From Chitinophagales bacterium (GTDB lineage: Bacteria; Bacteroidota; Bacteroidia; Chitinophagales; JADJOU01), in assembly GCA_030832185.1 (NCBI GenBank), contig JAURJQ010000003.1:148471-212470 (forward strand): 64,000 nt of DNA, in the 5' to 3' direction. Shown here one piece after another: positions 57,525 through 64,000 of this stretch; positions within the stretch are counted from its first letter, which is position 1, and each line of letters opens with the position of its first letter. Made by a program: the position numbers and the translations under genes. The notes beneath the pieces are model-generated. The model did no database searches and was not told the DNA's origin. It saw only the letters and a program-made list of their open reading frames with translations.

Positions 57525-58571
57525 TTAATAAAAACTTACATCTTGCCCTGCATTTAGTCGCATGAGCATTTTAATACCACTCTCCAAGGAATGATTCTCA
57601 TACATCACTTTATAAATAATCCCAACGAGTGGAGCTTGTATATGCATGGTATCAGATAGATATTTAATGACTTTTACTGTATTGATTCCTTCCGCGGCCT
57701 CTGTCATAGTGGATATGATTTGTTCAATAGATTCACCTTTTGCCAATCTGTAACCCACAGAATAGTTTCTACTAAGAGGACTGCTGCATGTGGCTACCAA
57801 GTCACCTATACCTGCCAAGCCTAGAAATGATTTAGGCTCCACTCCTAAAGCTTTACCAATAGCTATCATCTCCGAGATGCCTTTCGTGATTAATAATGCT
57901 TTTACATTTTCTCCATATCCTAATGCTGCAGAGGCTCCTGCTGCTATAGCTATATAGTTTTTAAATACACCTGCTAGCTCTATACCCTTGATATCATTGC
58001 TTCCATAAATTTGAAATCGCTCACATTGAAGTATCTCGGTACCTATCGCTAATACTTCTTTGAATTTAGAAGCTAAAACTGTACCTGCAGGTTGTTTTTG
58101 AGCGATTTCTTTAGCTAAATTCGGACCAGAAATACATCCTACTCTATACACAGGAGTTTCTTCTAGAATCACTTCACTCATAGTGCAGATATCTCTTGGT
58201 CTCAGTTCCACAGGACCTTGAGAATAATCTACTTTAACATCAAAACCTTTAGCACCATGTATTAAAATATGATTGGACGTGAGGAAATGAGATAAGTCCT
58301 TAATAACTGATCTAAACGCATAAGATGGTAAAACTGGAAAGATAACATCGCATTGACTTGCTACAAGACCTAGGTCTGTAGTGGCAGTAACATTGGGTAA
58401 AATTTCAATATCTCTATGTTTTTTGTGTACGTTGATATTATCAACTGTACTTTGCTTTCTAGCATACATAACGACCGAATGCCTCTCTGCGATGAGATTG
58501 GCGAGAACCGTGCCGAAGCTACCTATTCCCAAGATACCTATTGGCTTAGTTATATTATAAATATTCTTCAA
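57525..58571 (-). CDS. gpsA: Glycerol-3-phosphate dehydrogenase [NAD(P)+] GpsA
   Basis: A 348-residue enzyme that reduces dihydroxyacetone phosphate to sn-glycerol-3-phosphate for phospholipids. N-terminal dinucleotide fold GILGIGSFGTVLANL (about 12-26), SGPNLAKEIA, catalytic Lys in GVFKNYIAIAAG and GLAGIGDLVATC. Its start overlaps the end of the acyltransferase gene by 17 bp, matching consecutive steps of glycerolipid synthesis. Confidence 0.96.
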   Translation of the reverse strand: MKNIYNITKPIGILGIGSFGTVLANLIAERHSVVMYARKQSTVDNINVHKKHRDIEILPNVTATTDLGLVASQCDVIFPVLPSYAFRSVIKDLSHFLTSNHILIHGAKGFDVKVDYSQGPVELRPRDICTMSEVILEETPVYRVGCISGPNLAKEIAQKQPAGTVLASKFKEVLAIGTEILQCERFQIYGSNDIKGIELAGVFKNYIAIAAGASAALGYGENVKALLITKGISEMIAIGKALGVEPKSFLGLAGIGDLVATCSSPLSRNYSVGYRLAKGESIEQIISTMTEAAEGINTVKVIKYLSDTMHIQAPLVGIIYKVMYENHSLESGIKMLMRLNAGQDVSFY

Positions 58572-60237
58572 GGTTATATCCTATTAATCTATTATGATAA
58601 AAATATGCTAGACGAACATCTTGTGAATTTATATTTCCATCAGAGTCGGCATAGACTACTTTTTTTGAATTAAATAAACTAATGGAGTTCATTCCATTTG
58701 CTAAAACATTGTCTATTGTACTTTCTTTAATGATTTCCGATAAATTTACTTTATTCAATTTCTCTAAGTCCTTCAACTTAACTATTATAGTTGCCATACC
58801 AGCCATCATATTATCTCTACTTACAATTCTATCCTCTCTCGGAAGCAACATGATTTCAAATAGAGATAAATGTTTATGCCGCTTCTTAAGCTGAATAAAA
58901 TAAACAAACGCAACAAGAGGCGCAGTCATCACTGTATTATTCTCAAAATAGCTACTTACAATTTTACTGCCCAAAATTTTGGTATATTCAAAATTTCGCT
59001 GTTCATCGCGCACTATTTTATTCTCTACTTCAAAATATCCCTTAATATCAAAAGGTTTCCCGTTGGGGGCTATACTGTCTCCATTTGAATTCACTTCGTT
59101 ACCAATGATGTCTAAGGGTTTACCAAATGATACAACTACCTCCGTGTCCGCATGGAATAAATGCTTGAAAAAACGAATAATCTTATAAGTAGTAGAATAT
59201 TCAAAACTGTCAGAGACATATTTTTCTTTGCCTATTTCTACTAAGTGCTGGTTGATCAGAGAAGAGCACTCTATATTATATTGATAATTAATTACCAGAG
59301 GTAGGACGAAAATTTTCTTTCTATTGTGTATGAAATTCTCCTGCTGAGCCTCCACAGCTGTGCTGAGCAATCCTAATTTCAATTTAGACTCTAGTGCGCC
59401 AGATCTAGACCGAGTGCCACCAGGAAAGAATAAACTGGGCGTATCTCTTTCTATTGCCATTTGTGAATAGGATTTCAATAATTCAAGATATAGTGCATTT
59501 TTTCTTCTTCTATCTAGTTTATAGGCTCCTAAATTATTGAGCATAAAGGATAGAGGCTGCGTACCTACCAGATTGATGCCTGCACCATATGTTACAGGTT
59601 CCAATCCTATAGAACTTAGAGCCCAGCCCACCAAAGGAGAATCTGTATTGGAAAAATGGGTAGGAACTACCACGATAGTTCCTTTTTTTGAAAGGTTACG
59701 AATCAATTCAAAATCACCTGTTATGATAAACTTCTCATAGAAACTACTCATTTTTCTAAAGAGAAATTTGAAAGGAGAATTCAATTTAGAATTTAGAAAT
59801 AGAAATAAAATCCTAGGTAAAAATTTTTGTGCTAATTCAAAAATTCGAGGTTTGAAATTAGCGACTATTTCATATGCATACCTATAGAGTATTTTCTTCA
59901 GTAAGGTTTCTAAAATTGCTCTATCATTATCCTCCCAGCTCTGTGCTTTTTGGAATTTAATAATTTGACCCTTGACATTATTCCAGAAATCTTTTTCGTC
60001 CTCGGGGTCTGATTTCCAGCGAGAGGTGGTTACTCGAATTCTTTCTTGATATAGCGTAGAAGCTAATTCGTCAAATAAAGCTCTTGTGGTGGGATAGGTA
60101 GTTCTCGATTTTTCAATAATCCGCTCTACCACTTCTATCAGAAAGGCATCCTTATTTTTATCCAATTTATATATACCCCAATTTTCATAATTAGGATTTA
60201 CATAGTCTAATGGAGCTGTTAACTTCTGGATAGCCAA
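58555..60237 (-). CDS. Glycerol-3-phosphate acyltransferase-like (PlsB/PlsC superfamily)
   Basis: A 560-residue acyltransferase. The central domain (about 185-350) has the HX4D catalytic motif in VVPTHFSNTDSPLVG and the substrate loop LFFPGGTRSRSGALESKLKLG. Regions on both sides, including a long N-terminal helical part and a C-terminal segment with VVSFGKPLDI, make it PlsB-like in size. I infer acylation of glycerol-3-phosphate or its lyso product, supported by the overlapping gpsA. Confidence 0.85.
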   Translation of the reverse strand: MAIQKLTAPLDYVNPNYENWGIYKLDKNKDAFLIEVVERIIEKSRTTYPTTRALFDELASTLYQERIRVTTSRWKSDPEDEKDFWNNVKGQIIKFQKAQSWEDNDRAILETLLKKILYRYAYEIVANFKPRIFELAQKFLPRILFLFLNSKLNSPFKFLFRKMSSFYEKFIITGDFELIRNLSKKGTIVVVPTHFSNTDSPLVGWALSSIGLEPVTYGAGINLVGTQPLSFMLNNLGAYKLDRRRKNALYLELLKSYSQMAIERDTPSLFFPGGTRSRSGALESKLKLGLLSTAVEAQQENFIHNRKKIFVLPLVINYQYNIECSSLINQHLVEIGKEKYVSDSFEYSTTYKIIRFFKHLFHADTEVVVSFGKPLDIIGNEVNSNGDSIAPNGKPFDIKGYFEVENKIVRDEQRNFEYTKILGSKIVSSYFENNTVMTAPLVAFVYFIQLKKRHKHLSLFEIMLLPREDRIVSRDNMMAGMATIIVKLKDLEKLNKVNLSEIIKESTIDNVLANGMNSISLFNSKKVVYADSDGNINSQDVRLAYFYHNRLIGYNLEEYL

Positions 60238-60256
60238 TTTATAAATTTATCTATTA

Positions 60257-61228
60257 TTATTGACCCAAAATATAAGCGAATATCAATGGAGCTACTATGG
60301 TGGCGTCAGATTCTACAATAAATTTGGGTGTATTTATATCCAATTTACCCCAAGTAATTTTTTCATTAGGTACTGCGCCAGAATAGGATCCATAAGATGT
60401 GGTACTATCTGATATCTGACAAAAATACGACCAAAATGGGACATCGTGCCATTCTAAATCTTGATACATCATCGGTACTACACAGATAGGAAAGTCTCCT
60501 GCGATACCGCCACCTATTTGAAAAAATCCCACACCTTTACCGCCGCTATTTTTGCGGTACCAGTCTGCTAGCCAAACCATATACTCTATGCCAGACTTCA
60601 TTGTCGAGGCTTTCATTTCATTCTTGATAATATAAGACGCAAATATATTCCCCATAGTACTATCTTCCCAACCTGGCACTATGATAGGAATGTTTTTTTC
60701 AGCAGCAGCTACCATCCATGAATTTTTTGGGTCTATTTCATAATACTGCTCCAATACACCACTTTTTATCATTTGATACATATACTCATGAGGAAAAAAT
60801 CGCTCTTCAGCGGTATCCGCTTTTTTCCATAATTCGACAATATGTTTCTGAAGTCTTCTAAATGCCTCTTCTTCTGGAATACACGTATCGGTGACTCGAT
60901 TGAGCCCTCTCTCTAATAAATTCCACTCTTGCTGGGGTGTGAGGTCTCTGTAGTTTGGCACGCGCTCATAATGGGAATGCGCTACGAGATTCATCAAATC
61001 TTCCTCGAGATTAGCACCAGTGCAAGAAATGATTGCTATTTTATCCTGCCGAATCATCTCCGCCAGTGAAATTCCAAGTTCTGCGGTACTCATAGCTCCA
61101 GCAAGAGATACTAGCATTTTTCCACCTTCGAGGAGATGTGTTTCGTAGCCCTTAGCAGCATCTACGAGAGCCGCTGCATTGAAGTGGCGATAGTGATGAG
61201 TTATAAATTGAGATATAGGACCTTTCAT
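60257..61228 (-). CDS. Deoxyhypusine-synthase-like protein lacking the catalytic lysine
   Basis: A 323-residue member of the deoxyhypusine synthase family (DHS-like). Matching segments: SLAGAMSTAELGISLAEMI, SCTGANLEEDLM, IPIIVPGWEDSTMGNIF, and QISDSTTSYGSYSGAVPNE near the end. The site that carries the imine-forming Lys in real DHS (GGGxxK) reads GGGIAGDFPI, with Gly244 in the Lys position. Bacteria have no eIF5A, so the physiological substrate is unknown; polyamine chemistry such as homospermidine synthesis is known for some DHS-like proteins that keep the Lys. Confidence 0.85.
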   Translation of the reverse strand: MKGPISQFITHHYRHFNAAALVDAAKGYETHLLEGGKMLVSLAGAMSTAELGISLAEMIRQDKIAIISCTGANLEEDLMNLVAHSHYERVPNYRDLTPQQEWNLLERGLNRVTDTCIPEEEAFRRLQKHIVELWKKADTAEERFFPHEYMYQMIKSGVLEQYYEIDPKNSWMVAAAEKNIPIIVPGWEDSTMGNIFASYIIKNEMKASTMKSGIEYMVWLADWYRKNSGGKGVGFFQIGGGIAGDFPICVVPMMYQDLEWHDVPFWSYFCQISDSTTSYGSYSGAVPNEKITWGKLDINTPKFIVESDATIVAPLIFAYILGQ

Positions 61229-61295
61229 GTTTAAAGTGAATAGTGGTTAGTAAATAATAGTATGTAAAGAGTTTTTGTTCTGAAATATTCGAATT

Positions 61296-61928
61296 TTAAA
61301 AAAGACCATTGACGTCCGCATCTATTTTCTCTAGAATGGCACCAAGGTCTTTTTTATTATTTAGAAAATCTATATCATCTACATTGATGACGAGTAACCT
61401 TCCATTTTTATATGTTTCTATCCAGCTTTCATAGTAGGCATTCAATTTTTTCAGATAATCTATTCTGATATTTTCTTCATAGTCTCTAGCTCTATTTTGA
61501 ATATTATTGACTAGGGTAGGTATGCTAGCTTGAAGATAAATCAATAAATCTGGCGGAGACACTTTGGAACTAATAGTTTTAAAAAGACTTTGATAATTAT
61601 CAAAATCACGAGTTGACATCAGATTCATCGCATGTAAATTCGGTGCGAAAATAAACGCATCCTCATAAATTGTTCTATCTTGAATGACGGTATCTTTACC
61701 TTCTTGAATTTTTATGAGTTGTTGTATACGACTATTTAAAAAGTATATCTGGAGGTTAAAACTCCAGCGTGTCATATCATCATAAAAATCGCTCAGATAC
61801 GGATTTTCCTCTACATCTTCGTAATGTGCCTTCCACTTATAATGCTTAGCAAGAAGTTCCGTGAGACTAGTTTTACCAGCACCTATATTGCCTGCTATAG
61901 CTATATGCTTCATTTTTGACTTTGCCAT
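61296..61928 (-). CDS. Deoxynucleoside kinase (dGK/dAK/dCK family)
   Basis: A 210-residue kinase phosphorylating deoxynucleosides in salvage. P-loop GNIGAGKT (13-20), EDVEENPYLSDFYDDM, and the base and sugar contact motif IQDRTIYEDAFIF, with LQASIPTLVNNIQNR in the lid region. The start could be Met1 or Met6. Which base it prefers cannot be told from the sequence. It lies in the trpS run with a 42-bp gap. Confidence 0.93.
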   Translation of the reverse strand: MAKSKMKHIAIAGNIGAGKTSLTELLAKHYKWKAHYEDVEENPYLSDFYDDMTRWSFNLQIYFLNSRIQQLIKIQEGKDTVIQDRTIYEDAFIFAPNLHAMNLMSTRDFDNYQSLFKTISSKVSPPDLLIYLQASIPTLVNNIQNRARDYEENIRIDYLKKLNAYYESWIETYKNGRLLVINVDDIDFLNNKKDLGAILEKIDADVNGLF

Positions 61929-61970
61929 ACTTCAATTATTTTACCTATTGATGAATTATTTTATAATGAT

Positions 61971-63023
61971 TTAATTTACTCTCAAATGAATGTTTTTTGA
62001 AGTTAGACCCATAATGTCTCTAACCTCTTCTAGTGTTTGCTTTGCACTTTGGTTAGCTTTTTCGGCTCCAGACCATGCTATTTCTTGCAGTAATTTTTTA
62101 TTGCCTAGATATTTTTCTATATTGTGCCTGATAGGTGCTAATGTCGTAATGGCATCTTGGGCTATTTGTTTTTTCATATCTCCGTATCGAATGGAGCAGT
62201 CCGCATAAGCCTTCAAATATTCATTCACAATTTCTTCTTTTGAAAATAAACGCATGATGTCAAATAAGTTTTTCATTTCCTCGGTTAAGGCTGAATTAGG
62301 CTCTTGAGGTCCTGCATCTGTGACGGCTCTTTTTAGCTTCTTCTCAATTTCTGCATCAGAATCGATAAGATAAATAGCTGTAGACTTGTCATCAGACTTG
62401 CTCATTTTCCCTTTCCCTGAAAGTGAAGGAATATTGACTAAATTTTCGGTGAAAGTAAAGGCTAATGGTTCTTTAAAGAAGGATGTATTATAATAGTGGT
62501 TAAATCGATTTCCAAAAGTTCTAGTCATCTCTAAATGCTGCGCTTGATCTTTACCTACAGGCACTTTCGTCCCTTTGTGAATCAATATATCTGCGGCCAT
62601 GAGCACAGGATAGGTCAGCAATCCTGCATTGACATTGTCCGTTTGCTTTTGTATTTTTTCTTTAAAAGTAGCTGTCCGCTCTAGCTCACCAATATTAGCG
62701 AACATATTGAGATATAGATACAATTCATGAGTGTAATATACGTCAGACTGATAATAAATAGTAGCTCTCTCAGGGTCTAGACCACAGCCAAGATATATCG
62801 CTAATGTCATATAGCGGCTATGCATCAGGTCTTTTGGATCCGGATGAGAGGTCAAGGAATGTAAATCTGCAATAAAGAAATATAATGGATTGTCTATTCG
62901 CGCAGCTAAGTCTACATAGTTCTTTACTGCACCATAATAATTACCTATATGAAGTATCCCAGTACTCTGCACACCAGAGACAATTATGTCGCTTTTTTCT
63001 ATCTTATTACTGAACGCTGTCAT
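61971..63023 (-). CDS. trpS: Tryptophanyl-tRNA synthetase TrpS
   Basis: A 350-residue class I synthetase. HIGH-like HIGN at 25-28 (SGVQSTGILHIGNYYGAV), KMSKS at 206-210, and VPVGKDQAQHLEMTR between. A Rossmann catalytic core and C-terminal helical anticodon-binding region complete it. The ATG at 63023 lies only 7 bp after a TATCTTTG -7 box, so the leader is very short. It leads the leftward run toward rluD. Confidence 0.97.
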   Translation of the reverse strand: MTAFSNKIEKSDIIVSGVQSTGILHIGNYYGAVKNYVDLAARIDNPLYFFIADLHSLTSHPDPKDLMHSRYMTLAIYLGCGLDPERATIYYQSDVYYTHELYLYLNMFANIGELERTATFKEKIQKQTDNVNAGLLTYPVLMAADILIHKGTKVPVGKDQAQHLEMTRTFGNRFNHYYNTSFFKEPLAFTFTENLVNIPSLSGKGKMSKSDDKSTAIYLIDSDAEIEKKLKRAVTDAGPQEPNSALTEEMKNLFDIMRLFSKEEIVNEYLKAYADCSIRYGDMKKQIAQDAITTLAPIRHNIEKYLGNKKLLQEIAWSGAEKANQSAKQTLEEVRDIMGLTSKNIHLRVN

Positions 63024-63030
63024 AAGTTAG

Positions 63031-63038
63031 CAAAGATA
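63031..63038 (-). promoter_or_regulatory. -7 box (TATCTTTG) of trpS
   Basis: TATCTTTG on the minus strand, 7 bp before the ATG; transcripts would have few or no leader bases. Confidence 0.45.
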
Positions 63039-63077
63039 ATAAACCCAAATTAATCATTAGAAATGATTAATCGCAAG

Positions 63078-63123
63078 ACTGATTGTATTTCAAGCAAATA
63101 ATAAGTTGATTGAAACAATCAGT
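63078..63123. repeat. Intergenic inverted repeat without T-tract
   Basis: Arms ACTGATTGTATTTCAA and TTGAAACAATCAGT pair over 14 bp with one 2-nt bulge around a 16-nt loop. It lies between trpS and the small barrel gene. No T run follows on either strand, so it is not an obvious terminator. It could be a regulatory hairpin, a weak terminator with other factors, or a protein-binding palindrome. Confidence 0.5.
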
Positions 63124-63246
63124 ATGAGGGGTTAATCCCAACTAACACGCTATCCATTTACTTCGTGATTGACTATCGTATAAATTGGACTAAACAAAAA
63201 TACTTCCACTCATAAAACTAAGTGATAGCAGATGAAAACTTTTACT

Positions 63247-63852
63247 TTAAAAATAATAGATTCCTCTGGCAGAAAGTGTGATATGGTATTGGTCTTCGTC
63301 TCCAGCGTGGAAGCGATTGGTAGGAATAATGCTGTGTAGCATTCTGATATTGAAGCCAAAATGATTCTTAATATCAAAGGCCACAGAGGCTATGAATCCA
63401 ATATCTATTGGTTTGTAGTAGTTTTCTGTGCGCTGATTCCGCACCTGCTTTAGATTATACCACTGTGTAGTACTGATCAAATTGGAAACCACGAAGCCGG
63501 CTCCAAATCGAGCTATCTTATGGTCATGATAGTTTATCATCAAGGGTATTTCGAGATAGTTTGTATGAATTGTGCGGTGTAGCACAAAACCATTCGTAAT
63601 AGGGTCAAACTGCTCTCCTGAACCGCCTCGCATAGCATAGTTTATCTCCATATTGGCCGATAGCTTATCAGATAGCATAAAGTAAGTGCCTAGGCCTCCT
63701 GTATAGCCCCAGTAATTGAAACCTGCTACACTATCTCCTGAAATCTGATTAACCGTAAATCCCGAACTAATATAGCCTCGAAAACTGCCTTTTTCCTGTG
63801 CTATTAGGAGCTGAGCATTTATAAGCAGCATAATGAATAGAATCTTTTTCAT
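63247..63852 (-). CDS. Small outer-membrane beta-barrel protein (PorT-like family)
   Basis: 201 residues: a signal peptide (MKKILFIMLLINAQLLIAQ), then eight to ten amphipathic strands with alternating hydrophobic residues and C-terminal YHITLSARGIYYF, as in OMP_b-brl_2/PorT-type barrels. Family members share fold more than function. A TATGTTTG -7 box ends 4 bp before the ATG, which would make the transcript nearly leaderless. Confidence 0.8.
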   Translation of the reverse strand: MKKILFIMLLINAQLLIAQEKGSFRGYISSGFTVNQISGDSVAGFNYWGYTGGLGTYFMLSDKLSANMEINYAMRGGSGEQFDPITNGFVLHRTIHTNYLEIPLMINYHDHKIARFGAGFVVSNLISTTQWYNLKQVRNQRTENYYKPIDIGFIASVAFDIKNHFGFNIRMLHSIIPTNRFHAGDEDQYHITLSARGIYYF

Positions 63853-63856
63853 ACTA

Positions 63857-63864
63857 CAAACATA
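63857..63864 (-). promoter_or_regulatory. -7 box (TATGTTTG) of the small barrel gene
   Basis: TATGTTTG on the minus strand, 4 bp before the ATG at 63852. Confidence 0.35.
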
Positions 63865-63894
63865 AAATAAAAATTATGATTTTGAAAATAATAT

Positions 63895-63902
63895 TATATT
63901 TG
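63895..63902 (+). promoter_or_regulatory. -7 box (TATATTTG) of the tRNA gene
   Basis: TATATTTG, 22 bp before the first base of the tRNA. Confidence 0.45.
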
Positions 63903-63924
63903 CACTCCGATTTTTCGGACATCA

Positions 63925-63998
63925 GGTCTCTTAGCTCAGTTGGTTAGAGCACCTGACTCATAATCAGGTGGTCGCTGGTTCGAGCCCAGCAGGGACCA
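63925..63998 (+). tRNA. tRNA with anticodon CAU, probably tRNA-Ile2 (or elongator Met)
   Basis: A full cloverleaf: acceptor GGTCTCT with AGGGACC, D arm GCTC/GAGC, anticodon stem CCTGA/TCAGG with loop CTCATAA (anticodon CAT), and T arm CTGG/CCAG around TTCGAGC. The CCA end is not encoded in full before the window edge. The acceptor and the GGTCGCTGGTTC T-arm region resemble E. coli tRNA-Ile2 (lysidine-modified CAU), while the D loop is like elongator tRNA-Met. The first pair is G-C, so it is not initiator tRNA. Confidence 0.85.
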
Positions 63999-64000
63999 CA

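Noticed and set aside
1..64000. CRISPR array, prophage, insertion sequence or replication origin
   Set aside because: No regularly spaced direct repeats, no phage structural or transposase genes and no DnaA-box cluster were seen. XerD is the housekeeping type.

Overview
The window is chromosomal DNA of a low-GC Bacteroidota bacterium outside the Bacteroides lineage. The evidence is a type IX secretion (T9SS) and gliding set (PorV, PorU, a PorP/SprF protein, GldJ), several secreted proteins with T9SS C-terminal sorting domains of both the Por type (type A) and the gliding-associated CHU_C type (type B), frequent TTG/GTG starts, and the Bacteroidota -7 promoter element TAnnTTTG in front of many genes. 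About 43 protein genes, two small broken genes and one tRNA fill almost the whole window. No gene-free stretch exceeds about 300 bp. The longest gaps (25820-26029, 39447-39685, 63024-63246) hold promoters, a hairpin or nothing I can name. I see no prophage, insertion sequence, CRISPR array or replication origin.

Layout. 1-8.8 kb: a secreted subtilisin cut by the window edge, then the T9SS block (porV and porU leftward, porP-like and gldJ rightward). 8.9-12.1 kb: murF overlapping an ECF sigma factor, followed by a membrane-anchored protein with a C-terminal outer-membrane barrel. 12.1-17.4 kb: ccmB and ccmC, then a very large outer-membrane protein. 17.4-18.9 kb: a Tat-exported glycosylasparaginase followed by two damaged small genes. 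19-25.8 kb: a DUF885 lipoprotein, a leftward operon of a CorA-type transporter with two tandem membrane-fused spermidine-synthase-like proteins, and dapF. 26-29.3 kb: an MltD-like LysM lytic transglycosylase, a TrmN6-type methyltransferase and a small regulatory-domain protein. 29.4-36.1 kb: a 900-residue Asp-box secreted protein, a DUF1599 protein, folP, ychF and a flippase-like membrane protein. 36.1-45.6 kb: a GT39-type glycosyltransferase, an APC transporter, a secreted gingipain-like protein, mutS2, xerD and a small membrane protein. 45.6-56.4 kb: a 2345-residue multidomain subtilisin, a DUF1761 protein, an acyl-CoA synthetase and an unusual OmpA-domain protein. 56.5-63 kb: a leftward run trpS, deoxynucleoside kinase, DHS-like protein, glycerol-3-phosphate acyltransferase, gpsA, rluD. 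The window ends with a small barrel protein and a tRNA with anticodon CAU.

How the genes fit together. PorV carries T9SS cargo to PorU, which removes the sorting domain. The likely cargo is also here: the subtilisin at the left edge, the Asp-box protein, the gingipain-like protein and the giant subtilisin. MurF, DapF and the lytic transglycosylase serve peptidoglycan metabolism. GpsA and the acyltransferase make the first phospholipid precursors. CcmB and CcmC serve cytochrome c maturation.

Most unusual points: a small membrane gene interrupted by one in-frame TGA where Trp would fit, followed by an ORF broken at a T8 run; a CcmC with an extra periplasmic domain of about 125 residues; a DHS-like enzyme with glycine in place of the catalytic lysine; an OmpA domain with Cys in place of the peptidoglycan-binding Asp; a gingipain-like secreted protein without the His/Cys dyad; and promoters so close to start codons that several transcripts would be leaderless or nearly so.
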